Notes: generated from the sequence alone by a model not told the origin. A DNA stretch of 64,000 nucleotides from CAVVSQ01 sp963848825 (GCA_963848825.1 CAWKFA010000009.1:806001-870000); one strand, 5' to 3'. Counted from the first letter of the stretch, positions 19,680 through 30,574 are shown. Numbers and translations are program-made.

Positions 19680-20743
19680 ATGACGTTGCTAAAACCGCCG
19701 CTTTTGCCCATGGAAGCACTGCTGGTCCAGGACATTCCTGGCGGCAAAGGGGCGTGGCAATATGAGCCGAAGTGGGACGGCTTCCGCTGTCTGATTTTTC
19801 GTAATCGGCGCGACGTCTATCTGCAATCGAAATCTGAGAAGCCCCTGGCACGTTATTTCCCGGAAATCGTGCAAGCTGTGCAGGAGTTACAGGCGCAGCA
19901 TGTCGTACTTGATGGCGAACTCGTGGTGCCCGTGGGAGGGCAATTTGATTTCGATCAATTGCTGCAGCGCATTCACCCCGCTGCCAGTCGTATCCAAAAG
20001 TTGGCCGCCTCGCATCCGGCGCTGTTCATCGCTTTTGATCTGTTGGCTGACGGACGGGGCCGGTCGCTGGTGGAGCGACCGCTCGAGGACGCCGGCCCCT
20101 TCTTGAAGAGTTCGCACGCCGTAACTTTTCGCCGGCAGGCTTGCTCCATCTTTCGCCCGTCACGACTCGACTGGCGCAGGCCAAGAAATGGTTTGGATCC
20201 GCTGGCGGCAATCTCGATGGCCTGATCGCCAAGCGAACCGCCAGTGCGTATCGGCCGGGTGAGCGCGATGCGATGGTGAAGATAAAGCCGCGACGAAGTG
20301 TTGATTGTGTCGTGGGCGGCTTTCGCTACGCCAGCAAAGGGGGCCTCGTCGGCTCGTTGTTGCTGGGTTTATATGGGGAGGATGGCCTGCTCAACCATGT
20401 AGGTTTTACCGCGGCGATCAAGGAAGCCGAGCGCGTGGCGCTGACACGCAAGCTCGAGAAGCTGATCCAGCCGCCCGGCTTCACCGGCCAGGCGCCGGGC
20501 GGGCCCAGCCGGTGGAGCACAGAGCGCTCCGGCGCGTGGGAACCGCTGGCGCCCGAGCTCGTCGTTGAAGTCACCTACGATCATTTTAGCGGCGGCCGCT
20601 TTCGCCATGGAACGATGCTGCTGCGCTGGCGGCCTGACAAGGCGCCGTCGCAATGTAAGTTAGATCAAGTCGAGCGGCGCGGGGGCAATGTCAAGCTGCT
20701 GAAAATCGCCCTACGGCAGGCGCGGCAGACGGCATCGGCATGA
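19680..20743 (+). CDS. ATP-dependent DNA ligase, LigD/LigC type, one frameshift
   Basis: The first frame has the adenylation motif YEPKWDGFR (Lys accepts AMP), then LQSKSEKPL, VLDGELVVP and FIAFDLLADG. After an indel near 20092 (a base missing before GGCCCCTTC) it continues PLLEEFARRNFSPAGLL, then LDGLIAKRTASAYRPGERD and MVKIKPRRSVDCVVGGFRY, which carry motifs IV and V, followed by an OB-fold end (VVEVTYDHFSGGRFRHGTML). At about 354 codons it is a stand-alone ligase domain without polymerase or nuclease domains. Such ligases work in end joining and repair; no Ku gene lies in the window. Confidence 0.85.
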
Positions 20744-20780
20744 ATTTTGCCTTTTTTTCGGAGCGGGATTGTCGTGTAAC

Positions 20781-20877
20781 AGCCCGTTGAAAAAGGGGTC
20801 AGACCCCTTCAGTACCCTGCAAAAACGTTGAAAACTCTTTTCGCTTCAAGGGGGTCTGACCCCTTTTTCAACGGGCT
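20781..20877. repeat. REPIN-like palindromic element 1 (type A arms)
   Basis: Two inverted arms, AGCCCGTTGAAAAAGGGGTC and its complement at the other end, enclose about 40 bases of shared core (TTGAAAACTC...TCGCTTCAAG). Each arm itself contains the small palindrome GGGGTCAGACCCC, the hallmark of REP pairs moved by RAYT-type transposases in other bacteria. It lies between the ligase and DUF2383 genes. Confidence 0.85.
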
Positions 20878-20904
20878 GGTAAAGGTTGCAAAAGGAGAAA
20901 CGCC

Positions 20905-21345
20905 ATGAACAGTGAAAAAAATGTGGAAGTCCTCAACACTTTGCTACGTGGTGAGCTGGCCGCCACCGAGACTTATCAACAGGCTATCGAAAAGGTAGGC
21001 ACCGAGCCGGGTGCGACCGACCTCCGTTCGCTCCACAGTGAACATCGTGAGGTTGCCAACGAGTTTCGCACCCATGTCCACCAGTTCGGCGGCAAACCTG
21101 ACCAGAGCTCCGGCGCCTGGGGGTCGTTTGCCAAGGCCGTCACTGGCACGGCCAAGATTTTTGGTTCGACCGCGGCATTAAAAGCGTTGAAAGAGGGCGA
21201 AGAGCATGGCATTCATTCCTATGAAAAGGCCCTCAAAGAGCCCGATTGGCCCGGCGAATGTCGTACCCTCATCAACAACGCGCTCACGCGTTGCCGTTCG
21301 CACGTGCGGGTGTTGGACAAGCTGATGGAACAGGTCGCCCGGTAA
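20905..21345 (+). CDS. ferritin-like four-helix protein, DUF2383 / PA2169 family
   Basis: Intact, 146 residues, with a good ribosome binding site (AAAGGAGA, 7 bases before ATG). The pattern VLNTLLRGELAATETYQQA, SLHSEHREVANEFRTHV, the small linker GSFAKAVTGTAKIFG and LKEGEEHGIHSYEKAL match the DUF2383 four-helix fold. In this superfamily Glu and His residues on the helices bind a di-metal centre; E18 and the H and E residues of the second and third helices are present. Role in stress or metal handling is inference. It stands alone between palindromic elements. Confidence 0.8.
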   Translation: MNSEKNVEVLNTLLRGELAATETYQQAIEKVGTEPGATDLRSLHSEHREVANEFRTHVHQFGGKPDQSSGAWGSFAKAVTGTAKIFGSTAALKALKEGEEHGIHSYEKALKEPDWPGECRTLINNALTRCRSHVRVLDKLMEQVAR

Positions 21346-21437
21346 GCGGAATTAATGAGGAAGGCAGGAAATCAGGAAAATGCTTGGTCCTGATGTTTCC
21401 TGCCTTCTTGCTTTCCTCATTCATCGAATGCCCTCTT

Positions 21438-21540
21438 AGAGCGTTCGGAAAAAAAGGGGTCAGACCCCCTCAATACCATGCAAAAGCGTTGAAAATCTGT
21501 TCGCTTCAAGGGGTCTGACCCCTTTTTTTCCGAACGCTCT
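21438..21540. repeat. REPIN-like palindromic element 2 (type B arms)
   Basis: Same core as element 1, but the outer arms read AGAGCGTTCGGAAAAAAAGG and the complement. It sits between the converging DUF2383 and PilZ genes, four bases from element 3, and could stop transcription from both sides. Confidence 0.85.
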
Positions 21541-21544
21541 CAGC

Positions 21545-21641
21545 AGCCCGTTGAAAAAGGGGTCAGACCCCTTCGTTAGCCTACAAAAACGTTGAAAACT
21601 CCGTTCGCTTCAAGGGGGTCTGACCCCTTTTTCAACGGGCT
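21545..21641. repeat. REPIN-like palindromic element 3 (type A arms)
   Basis: Type A copy like 20781-20877, directly beside element 2 and ending immediately before the stop codon of the PilZ gene at 21643. Confidence 0.85.
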
Positions 21642-21642
21642 C

Positions 21643-22197
21643 TTAGACTAATTCCAAAAAAGAGCCGCCGTTTTCGAAGAGACCATCGCCGACGGCGCAG
21701 GTCCAGAGAACGCGCAACATGATTTGGCAGGGGGCCGTTTCCTGGGCCGAGGGAAGGACGACGCGTACCTTTTGGCCGAGGAGTTGTTTGGTACCCAGGA
21801 GGCGAATGCCAGTCGGCGACAGGTCACGGCTCAAGAGAGCGTATTCCTTGCCGTCTTCGGTGATTACCTTGACGGGTTGAATAAAACTGACGCGGCTCTG
21901 CCCACGGCGTTCGTCTTGCTTCAAGGCGGCGCGGTGATTCTTGAGAAGCTGGCGGATGGTTTTTTGGATGGTGCGCTGCTGCTCCTGCTCTTTCTGTAGA
22001 CGGGGACTGACGGTGCCGAGGTGATAATAGCGCCCCTGGCGATAATTGAGTGAGCCTTTGGCCAGCGTCACCACGTCCTTCCATTGTTCCTCCGGCAGGC
22101 CAGCCAACTTCAACTCGGTGCGTACGTCGCGAGCGACGACAAATCCTTGACGATGAGCAAGACGAACGACGGCGTCGGCGACTTGTTGAATGCTCAT
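21643..22197 (-). CDS. PilZ domain protein with an N-terminal helical/HTH-like region
   Basis: Intact, 184 residues. The C-terminal half has the c-di-GMP binding signature of PilZ: RRGQSRVSF (the RxxxR element) followed about 30 residues later by LSRDLSPTGIRLLG (the DxSxxG element). The first 60 residues (VVRLAHRQGFVVARDVRTEL) look like a winged-helix or small helical domain that I cannot place. The protein is likely cytoplasmic and answers to c-di-GMP. It starts 33 bases after the end of ilvB on the same strand and may share its transcript, although a functional tie is not evident. Confidence 0.75.
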   Translation of the reverse strand: MSIQQVADAVVRLAHRQGFVVARDVRTELKLAGLPEEQWKDVVTLAKGSLNYRQGRYYHLGTVSPRLQKEQEQQRTIQKTIRQLLKNHRAALKQDERRGQSRVSFIQPVKVITEDGKEYALLSRDLSPTGIRLLGTKQLLGQKVRVVLPSAQETAPCQIMLRVLWTCAVGDGLFENGGSFLELV

Positions 22198-22230
22198 TAT
22201 CTCTCTTTTTAAAACCTTTTCCCGCGGCGC

Positions 22231-23981
22231 TTAGGCTTTGATGATGTCACGCACCGTGGCTCCGCCGGGGATCATGGGCAGTACGTGTTCCTGATACGGC
22301 ACAAGGATATCGAGTACGTAGGGGCCCTTGCTGTCGAGCATTTCGTTCAAGGCATCGTCGAGGTCTTCCCGATGGGAGATGCTGCGCCCTGGCATTTGAA
22401 GCCCTTGGTGATTGTCAGAAAATCGGGATAGGGAGCGTGATCGAAGCCGGCGCCGAGGTAGGTATGGCCGCGGTTGCTTTCATAGAAACGATCTTCCCAC
22501 TGCACCACCATGCCCAGGTGCTGGTTATTGAGCAGCAGCACCTTGACGGGAAGTTTTTCGCAATAGGCGGTGGCGAGCTCCTGGATGTTCATCAGAAAGC
22601 TGCCGTCACCATCGATGTCGATGCAGATTTTGTTGGGGTTGGCCGCCTGCGCGCCAATCGCCGCGGGCAAGCCGAAGCCCATGGCGCCGAGGCCGCCGGA
22701 GGTGAACCAGTGGCGCGGGTTGTTGACGTGGAAGAACTGCGCCGCCCACATCTGGTGCTGGCCGACACCGGTGGTGACGATGGCGTCATCGAGCTGGCCA
22801 CGGTCGCGTAGAATCTCCCAGAGGCGCTGGATGGCGCATTGCTGCACGATGGCATCGTCACGATCGGTGAAACGCATCGGCTCGGCGGAGCGCCAGTCCT
22901 CGACCTGGCGGATCCAGTCGGCGAAGGCGGGACTTTTCGGCACCAAGGCCGGGTCCTGGCTTATCATGTCAACCATCGTTTTCAGAGCATGGGCGATATC
23001 GCCGACGATGGGAATATCGGCCACCTTGATCTTGTTGATTTCGGAGGGATCGATGTCGATATGGACGATTTTGCCATGCTTGGCAAACTCGCTGACCTTG
23101 CCGGTGACGCGGTCGTCGAAACGAACGCCAAAGGCCAGGAGCAGATCGGCCTCGTTGACCGCATAATTGGCGTACACCGTGCCATGCATTCCCAGCATCT
23201 GCAGGCAAAGAAAATGGTCGCTGGGAAAAGCGCCCAGGCCATGTACCGTCAGCGCGACGGGAATGCCCGTTTTCTCCGCGAAGGCCTTCAAATAAGCCGA
23301 CGCGCCCGCCTGGATGACACCGCCCCCGGCGTAAATGACGGGCCGTTTGCTTTGGCGAATCAGCGCCAGCACGGCTTCGAGTTGCTCCCGCGTCCCCTGT
23401 GTGGCCGGGCTGTAGCCCGGCAGATTCATGGGCGGGTCGTAGTCCTCCACGATGATGGACTGATTTTGCAAATCCTTGGGAATATCGACGATGACGGGCC
23501 CCGGTCTGCCCGAGCTGGCAAGGTAAAACGCCTCTTTCATGATGCGCGGAATGTCTTCGGTCCGTTGCACAAGGTAATGATGCTTGGTCACCGCACGGCA
23601 CACCTCGACGATAGGGGTTTCTTGAAAAGCGTCGGTGCCCATCACGTGCGTGCCAACCTGACCCGTGATCGCGATGATGGGCACGGAATCCATCTTGGCA
23701 TCGGCGAGGCAGGTGACAAAGTTGGTCGCGCCGGGGCCGCTCGTGGCCATGCAGACGCCAACGCGGCCCGTGCTCCGCGCATAACCTTCGGCCATGAAGC
23801 CGCCACCCTGTTCGTGGCGCGGCAGGATCGTGCGCAGTTGCTTCTCAAAGCGCGTCAGCGCCTGATGCAACGGCATGCTGGCGCCGCCTGGATAAGCGAA
23901 GATGACCTCAACGCCATGGTTAACCAGGCACTGAACAAGAATATCGGCACCTGACTGCGGAACGGCGTTTTTCTTACCCAT
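22231..23981 (-). CDS. ilvB: acetolactate synthase large subunit, one frameshift
   Basis: About 583 codons. It makes acetolactate or acetohydroxybutyrate from pyruvate, the first step of branched-chain amino acid synthesis, with ThDP, Mg and FAD. Visible landmarks: VEVIFAYPGGASMPLHQAL with the catalytic Glu region following (RHEQGGGFMAEGYAR), ATSGPGATN, and the ThDP/Mg motif IDGDGSFLMN..ELATA. The start MGKKNAVPQSGADIL at 23981 is preferred over the upstream ATG at 24035 because GAGG lies before it. One G is missing from a G-run near 22393; the correct frame then reads SISHREDLDDALNEML and MIPGGATVRDIIKA to the stop at 22231. No small-subunit ilvN is adjacent. Confidence 0.92.
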
Positions 23982-24286
23982 GGTAGCAACCTCACTTGAA
24001 TCTGTAGTCCCGTATAGGTGGGTCCACCCCTCCAAATTCAGGGTGGTTTGACCCTACTTTTGGGGACTTCCTATTGTTTTATTAGCTTACCACGTAATGT
24101 GTTGGTGGAAAGGGCGATGAAGCGCTGTTATCCTGGAATGTCATAGCCGCAGCCGTTTGTAGCGTTTAGTAGCCCGCTCAAGGGGTCTGCCCGCGCCGAA
24201 GGGGCTGGACGCCTTGTTCAACGTGGTTGCGCGCTCAAGGTCGGCATACGATGAAGAAAACGTTGTGAGGAACTCGGGGTCGTCTC
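23982..24286. other. divergent intergenic region upstream of ilvB and the large membrane protein
   Basis: The 305 bases should hold promoters in both directions. I see short direct and inverted GGTGG/CCACC stretches at 24015-24055 that might form a leader structure for ilvB, but no peptide leader rich in branched-chain codons and no riboswitch I recognise. Confidence 0.35.
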
Positions 24287-27200
24287 ATGTCTCCCGCGGA
24301 ATTGCAAAAAGCGTTACAAGCGGTACAGCCGGCCGCCGTTTTGGTTGCGCCGGCCGTGCTGGAAAAGATCATCCGCCAGACGCTCAAGATTCCGGCCTGG
24401 ATGTGGTCGGTTCCCCACCGGCGTGCCTGGATTGTCGAACGGCAGTTTCTCTTTCGCTATGTGGAACAGGAAGACTTGCTGGTTCGGCCCGATCAACTGT
24501 TGCCGTCGACGGTTTTGCTGCTCGAAACGCCGGTGGGGCACGAAGAACTGAACAATCAGGACCTGTTGCGGGCCTACTGGCGCTTGCTTTTTCATGCCAC
24601 CATCGACATGGAGCTGGCGAATCAGTCGATGGCGGGGCGCTGGCCGGCCGAGGCGGTGCAGCAGCGCGTCAATGAGCTGGGAGATACCGAATTTGAGGAG
24701 ATTCGGCATGTCCTGCAGCAAGAAAATCAGCTCGCGCCGGGCGCCGATGACCGTGCCGTCTACCTGGAGTTTGTCGCGGTCTTTCTGGAACTTTATTATT
24801 TTGCGCGGCCGCTCCTGGAGAGTTATTTTCCCGGCATTCTGGATATGGAAAAGGTCAAAAACGACCTGAGCGCGGAAGTGGATGGCCTGACGCTTTTTCA
24901 GCAGACGCGCCTGGAGGGTGCCGCCGATCCGCGGCAAAACGTGGAGCTTGGCCGTCACGAGTCGCATGAGTTCTTTTATGAGCTCGTGTCGGAAAGCGAC
25001 TTGGCCGAGCTCGGGGGCAATCTGGTGAAGGCGGCGATCCAGCGTAGCCGGGCCGCGCGCGTGGCCCCGGCGGCGCAGGCTTACGATACGCGGAAGCAGG
25101 CTGTGTCGCTGCTGGAGTCGCTGCTGAAGCGATTGCAACCCGCGCTCGAAATCTCGGCCGAGGAGCTGCCGGAATGGAGCAAGCACCTTCCCGAACTGCT
25201 CGACAAGGCCGATCAGGGGCGGCGCCCGGCCGAAGCGTATCTTCTTTATGATCTGCAAAAAGTTTGTCTGGATTTCGAGCGTGAGATCTACACTTTGGAT
25301 CTGGTGGAATGGCTCTTGTCCGGCGGCAAAAAGCCCGTGCAGCGCCCCCTTTCCAGCCAGCGCTTCGTCCGGGTGACGCGCCGATCTGCGCAGTGCGGCG
25401 CAGCGTTTGACGATGGCGCGCCTCTCGGAAAACGACCGCAAACATTTTGCCGGCTTGCTCCAGGCCGCGCTGGCACGCTGCGAAAACCGGGTGCGCGAAC
25501 GCTTTCGACCGATCCTTACCTCCGCGCTTGAAGATGTCGGGCTTGGCCCGCGCGACGCGCTCGAACGGACGGCCCTGCTCAAGCTAACCGAGGAACTGCT
25601 CGATCGCATTCTTGAATATGGGTTTTTGACTTTCAGCGATGTGCGCGATGCCCTGGCACGCAATCAGCTCAAGTTGCCGGACCTGTCCGATCCGCAAGAC
25701 TTCATCGGCGGCGATCCGCTCCTGCGTCTGGACCGGCGCCTGGCCACCATGCTGGACGGTGTCTACCGCCGCGGGGAGATTTATCTGCGTCTCCTGGAGA
25801 GGTGTACGGCTCTCAACTTCGGCACGCTGTTAGGCCGGCTGGTGACCACGTTCGTGACCATCCCTTTTTTGAGCGCCTTCGTGCTCACGCAGGTGCTAAA
25901 TCACTGGGTTTTGAAGCCGCTCTATCCGGAAGGGGTGGAGCAACTGCCGCTTTACGTGCTGTTGCCCCTGTGGGGACTTCTCGGGGTGTTCTTACTCGGA
26001 CTTTTGCACTCGACCAGGTTCCGCGAGCGCTGCGGCGAGTTTGGCCGCGGGCTATGGCGACCCCTGAAACGCGTGCTTGTCGACGCGCCGCTCTGGGTGG
26101 TGCGCCACACCGCCCTGCGGCTGGTTTTGGCGTCCTGGTCCTTCCAGCTTCTCTACTGGTATGTGGTCAAACCGCTGGTTTTGTGCATCCTGCTCTGGTA
26201 TTTTCAGCCGGAGACGCGCGGCAGCTGGCTGCAGATGACGATTGCTTTTCTGGCGGCGAACTTCATCGTCAACTCCCGGCCCGGACAGGCCGCGGCCGAG
26301 ACGATCAATCATGCCGTGGTGCGTTTCTTTGAATTGCTCCGCAGCGGTCTCATCCCGGGATTGCTGCGGCTGGTCGTGCAATTATTCAAGCGCATCCTGC
26401 ACGGCATGGAAGCGATCCTCTTTACCGTCGATGAGTGGTTGCGCTTTCGCGGCGGGGACAGCCGCCTGGCAATGACGGCGCGCATCGTCTTGGGAGTACT
26501 CTGGTTCCCCATCTCGTACCTGGCCAGGTTCAACATGGTGGTGTTGATCGAGCCCTGTCTCAACCCGGTCAAGTTTCCCGTGCTGCGCCATTGCCACCAA
26601 AATCATGTTTCCCATTTTGCCAATCCTGTTGGCCTGGCTAACCGGGACCTTGTCGCCAGTCTTGGGCAACGTGGTGGGTCCGGCATTGGCCGGCTGGCTG
26701 GTCTTTTGGCTGCCGGACGTCTTTGGCTTCCTGTTCTGGGAAATGAAAGAAAACTGGAGCCTCTACCAGGCCAACCGTGGGCCGGACCTGCAGCCGGCCA
26801 TGGTGGGCTGCATGGCGAAACCATGCGGCGCCTTTTGCAACCCGGCTTCCACTCCGGCACGATTCCCAAGTTATTCGCGCGTCTGCGCTCGGCGGAGCAG
26901 GCGGCGCTCGAGACCGGCAATTTCAGCAACGTTCGCACCAGCAGGGCGGCGCTCGAAGAAGTGGAAGAAGCGGTGCGGCTATTCGTGACGCGCGATTTTT
27001 TGGTGCTTCTCGAACAGGAAGAAGGCTGGCGCGCCGAGCCGGGACCCATCCTACCGGACAAGGGACCGAGTGCGCTCACGATAGGTCAGGTACGCCTGGC
27101 GACGAACCAGATCAGCGTGGAATTGCACCATGACAAGCTCGCGGACAAGCCACTGTGGCTGGACTTCGCGGACCATGGCGGCACACTGACGGCCGGCATA

Positions 27201-27341
27201 ACGCCGGCCGAATGGCTGGACAACGTACCGCCGGAGGAACAGCAGTCGTTGCGCTTTGCACTATCCGTCCTGTTTCAGCTGGCGGGCGTGGCGGAGGGAG
27301 GCCCGGCAACGCCGAGGTCGGCCAGGATCTGGGCAGCTTGA
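24287..27341 (+). CDS. large multi-pass membrane protein of unknown function, three frameshifts
   Basis: Joined frames give about 1,015 residues. Residues 1-370 are soluble and helical (WSVPHRRAWIVERQFLFRYV, AYWRLLFHATIDMEL), with no known motif. After an indel near 25385 comes a second helical region (FAGLLQAALARCENRVRERF) and then membrane segments (LLGRLVTTFVTIPFLSAFVL, PLYVLLPLWGLLGVFLLGLL, LVLASWSFQLLYWYVV, VLCILLWYF, FPILPILLAWLTGTLSPVLG, ALAGWLVFWLPDVFGFLFW). Indels near 26600 and 26815 lie in the second membrane block. The C-terminal 150 residues are soluble (LATNQISVELHHDKLADKPL). The last 67 bases overlap the convergent ACT-like gene. I do not recognise the family; homologues are probably restricted to planctomycetes. 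Confidence 0.6.
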
Positions 27342-27733
27342 TTGGCGTCCTGGACGTTATCAAAACCAGCATAGCCGACAAATTTGCCGCCGAGGACGGC
27401 CATCATCAAGCTTTGCAGAGTGATGCTGGCGAGCTCCCATTGCTGGGTGAGGCGGTGCGCCAGGCCGGCCTCGTTGTCTCCCTCGATACGATGCAGATAT
27501 TGCTCGTCATCTTCAGCGAAGCCGGCAGAACGCGCGGCGCGTGTTTGCGCGGGGCCCGTGATGGGGCCAACGAATAACACGCCGTAACCTGGCTTGTGAG
27601 GCAGGCGCTGCGTGTTGACGTATTCCAGGTTGGCGCCGGCCTTGGCCAAAGTGGCCAACTTGTTTGCCGCCGCTCCTGGCTGGTCGACAATTTCGCATGA
27701 CCAGACGTGTACGCGATCCCATTTAAAGCTCAT
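27275..27733 (-). CDS. ACT-domain-like protein
   Basis: Intact, 152 residues from ATG 27733 (MSFKWDRVHVWSCEIVD). The N-terminal part VDQPGAAANKLATLAKAGAN followed by VNTQRLPHKPGYGVLFV matches the beta-alpha-beta pattern of ACT domains, small-ligand sensors often binding amino acids. The second half has a repeated hydrophobic pattern (LASITLQSLMMAVLGGKFVG) that could be another such unit. The gene could regulate an amino-acid enzyme, but no partner is adjacent. An ATG at 27757 is in frame, but its extension looks non-coding. Confidence 0.5.
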   Translation of the reverse strand: MSFKWDRVHVWSCEIVDQPGAAANKLATLAKAGANLEYVNTQRLPHKPGYGVLFVGPITGPAQTRAARSAGFAEDDEQYLHRIEGDNEAGLAHRLTQQWELASITLQSLMMAVLGGKFVGYAGFDNVQDANQAAQILADLGVAGPPSATPAS

Positions 27734-27801
27734 GAACCACCTTCGTTCCTGTGACACAAAAACTGGGACAGGACCTTGAGAAAGGCAATTATATAGCGGT
27801 C

Positions 27802-29539
27802 TTAGTCCCTTGTCATCCTATCCGCTTTTCCAGGAAGTTTTCGCAAACGGTAATACTTCAGTCCCGGCAGGAAGAACCCGAGCCCCGACACCACGCCGAA
27901 CAAAAGCGGCGCCAGCGGGGCGCCAACGAGGGCCATGGGGACGACGGCTGCAAAGGTGGTCAGCGCGGTCAAATAGAACAGGCCCCCGAGCGTGCCGGCC
28001 ATCACCACAAACACCATACCCGCGATGACGCCCAGGATAGGCGTAAGCGATAGCACTTCCAGACCCAGCAACACTTCGACGATAAAAACGCCGATGGAAG
28101 CCGCCACCGCCGCTCCCCAGGCGTGGGCAATTTGGCGTTCCACAAACGTCACCGGCCCGCCGCGCCGCCGCAATTGCCAAAAGAACACGCCCCAGGCCAC
28201 CAGGCCGACGCTCCAGAGAGCCAGAAAGGGGAGATGATTGCGCACTCCCGCGGCAAATAGACCGCTGGTGACGGCACAAAGCACCATGAGCTGGGCACTG
28301 TGCCACATCCACAAGAGGCCCCAGTTTTCCTGAATCGGCGCATGATGCGTGTCGCGAAAAAGGCGGGTCACGAAATAAACCAAACTGCTCAAGCGCGCCG
28401 ACACAGGTTCGCCGCTCAGGTAGGCTTCCAGGTCGCTGGCCAGGCGGGCCGCGGAAGAATAGCGATGCTCGGGCTTTTTTTCCAAACACTTGCGGCAAAT
28501 GAATTCGAGGTCGAGATCAACCTGGGGATTGAGCAGGCTTGGCCGGACCGGCTCCTCGGAGCGCACCAGCAATAACGTCTCGACAACCGTGGCAGCCAGA
28601 AACGGCGGCCGGCCCGTAAGCATCTCGTAAAGGATCGCGCCCATGCCGTAAACATCGGCCGCCGGGCCGGACGGTTTGCCGGCCCCCTCGGCTTGCTCGG
28701 GCGCCATATAGGAAGGGGTGCCGATGACTGCCCCGGTACCAGTAAGACCAAGGCTGCCTTCGAGGCGTTTGGCCAGGCCGAAATCGGTGATCTTCGGCAA
28801 CGCGGCCTGCGAACTGGAGATGGTGGCGGCTGCGACCGAATCCGCTGCCAGCGCTTCCTTGGCTTGCGGCGTGGGCTGTTGCAAAAGGATGTTCGCCGGT
28901 TTGAGGTCGCGGTGCAAAATTCCCTTGTCGTGCGCCATGCTGCACGGCGCGGGCAATTTGCAAGAGATAGCTGGCAGCCAGGCGGCAAGGCAGGGGGCCG
29001 TCCGCCAGGACCGCCGCGAGCGTGGGACCTTCGACATATTCCATGCAAAAATAGGCCTGGCCGTCCTGCTCGCCGACTTGATAAACCGGCACGATATGCG
29101 TGTGTGTCAGGATGGCAGCCGCCTGGGCCTCGCTGCGAAAACGTCCCAGGTCGGCCTCGGACGCCAGCACCCCGCGCAGAATCATCTTGAGCGCGACGAA
29201 GCGCTGCAGGTTCACTGTCCCAGGCCTTATAAACAACCCCCATGCCGCCGCGACCGAGTTCTTCCACGAGTTCATAGGTGCCGAACTTGCGCGGCAAGGG
29301 TTCGCCCCGACTGGGTGGGGCGACGTGGAGCGGTTGCGGTGCCTCGGTCGCGGCGTTCGAGGCGCGCAGAAGTCCACCATTTCGCCGACAACGAGCAAGT
29401 GTCCCAGCTCTTTCGCCAGGTCCGGGTAGAGACGGTAGGCCGACTCACGGTCGAGCCGCTTGCACGCGATATCGTCCAGAATCAGTGCCAGTTGTTCGTC
29501 GCGGTTCGTGATAAGGGGCGCTGGCATGGCAAGGTCCAT
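27802..29539 (-). CDS. membrane Ser/Thr protein kinase (PknB type), three frameshifts
   Basis: About 579 codons. An N-terminal stretch of about 60 residues (LILDDIACKRLDRESAYRL) is followed by kinase subdomains: glycine loop LGRGGMGVVYKA, VALKMIL with the ATP lysine, CMEYVEGPTL, HRDLKPANILL, ITDFGLAK and GTPSYMAPEQ, then DVYGMGAILYEMLTGRPPF. The kinase is followed by about six transmembrane helices (LMVLCAVTSGLFAAGV, LALWSVGLVAWGVFFW, GVFIVEVLLGLEVLSL and others), so the kinase domain lies in the cytoplasm with a membrane tail. Indels occur near 29380, 29215 and 28955. Diverges from the HExxH protein gene at 29678. Confidence 0.85.
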
Positions 29540-29677
29540 AAGGCCGGAGCATGGGGAGTGTTGTTTTTTATTTTATCATGAGGTATGTTTAAGTAGCAGG
29601 CACAGCCATGTGACCTGCCCTCTCGCGCGAACGGATGTCCTTCGCTTTAGACCCTTTCACACCTCGGGAGGTGTCGC

Positions 29678-30574
29678 TTGCCGACCCGAATTCTTTCTTG
29701 TGTCGCTTTGGTATTTTGCTGGAACGCCTTGCCATTTTGCCTTACGGCAGCCAACCCGCCCAGCCGCGATGAAAAAAAGACGCCGCTGTCGCTTGAAGAG
29801 ATCAAGCCGATCAAGATCGACCAGAAGTCTTCCGTGGTCGTAAGGCACCTCGACAAGATGCAGAACGGTCTGAACGTCGCCGAAACGAGTCACTTTCGCA
29901 TCTTGCATGAACAAAACAAACCCGTGGTCGAAAAGGTCGGGCAGGTGGCGGAAGCCACGCGTGATGATCTGCAGCGCAAATGGTTTGGCGAGGTGGGCAC
30001 GGATTGGGATGGCAAGTGCACGATTTATCTCCATGGCGACCGCAAGAAATATCTCGATCAGACCAAGATGAAGAACACCCTGGGTCACATGCGCACGCTG
30101 GGTAGCGAGGGCTTCCTCATGCGCAGCATCCATTTACCTTGCAACGAACCGAGTCAGGTCATCGACGTATTGCCGCATGAAGTTAGCCATTCCGTAATGG
30201 CCGTGCGTTTTCAGGGTCAGACGCCGCGCTGGGCCGACGAAGGGATGGCCATGCTGGCGGAGACGCCGGCCAGCACCCAGGAATGTCTGGACCGTTTACC
30301 GCGCTATCGTAAGCGCGACAGCCTGTTCGCCCTCGAAATATTGATGCAGACGCAGGAAGCCGAGCAATTCAACACGCTGGAATATTACTCGCAAAGCACG
30401 TCGCTCGTGCAGTATTTGACTTCCCTCCACGGCCCCAAGGGCTTCACCGAGTTTTTGCGCACCTCCATCAGCAAAGGTGTCGAACCTGCCCTGAAGCAGC
30501 ATTACGGTATCAGTAGCTTCAACCGCCTTGAAGAGGCGTGGCAAGCCTTCGCGTTCGCGAAGAAAACCAAATAA
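29678..30574 (+). CDS. secreted HExxH metallopeptidase-like protein (peptidase MA-like)
   Basis: Intact, 298 residues. The start is TTG at 29678, chosen because GGGAGG lies 7 bases upstream and a signal peptide follows at once (ILSCVALVFCWNALPFCLTA). The centre has LPHEVSHSVMA, a zinc HExxH motif, and WADEGMAMLAE about 25 residues later, supplying the third ligand Glu as in gluzincins. This fits the peptidase MA-like/DUF1570-type proteins that are common in planctomycetes. It likely acts in the periplasm on an unknown substrate. Its stop codon abuts that of the convergent sigma factor gene. Confidence 0.7.
   Translation: MPTRILSCVALVFCWNALPFCLTAANPPSRDEKKTPLSLEEIKPIKIDQKSSVVVRHLDKMQNGLNVAETSHFRILHEQNKPVVEKVGQVAEATRDDLQRKWFGEVGTDWDGKCTIYLHGDRKKYLDQTKMKNTLGHMRTLGSEGFLMRSIHLPCNEPSQVIDVLPHEVSHSVMAVRFQGQTPRWADEGMAMLAETPASTQECLDRLPRYRKRDSLFALEILMQTQEAEQFNTLEYYSQSTSLVQYLTSLHGPKGFTEFLRTSISKGVEPALKQHYGISSFNRLEEAWQAFAFAKKTK

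Noticed and set aside
20781..21641. CRISPR or attenuator interpretation of the GGGGTCAGACCCC elements
   Set aside because: Copies are dispersed, palindromic and of fixed structure without spacers, which fits REP-type elements better.
22839..23954. 371-codon plus-strand frame opposite ilvB
   Set aside because: It is antisense to the ThDP-binding and FAD-binding parts of ilvB and shows no domain or start signal.
24314..25663. 449-codon minus-strand frame opposite the large membrane protein
   Set aside because: The Arg-rich composition and position against the helical plus-strand frame mark it as a shadow. The plus-strand frame has the better start and continues sensibly across indels.
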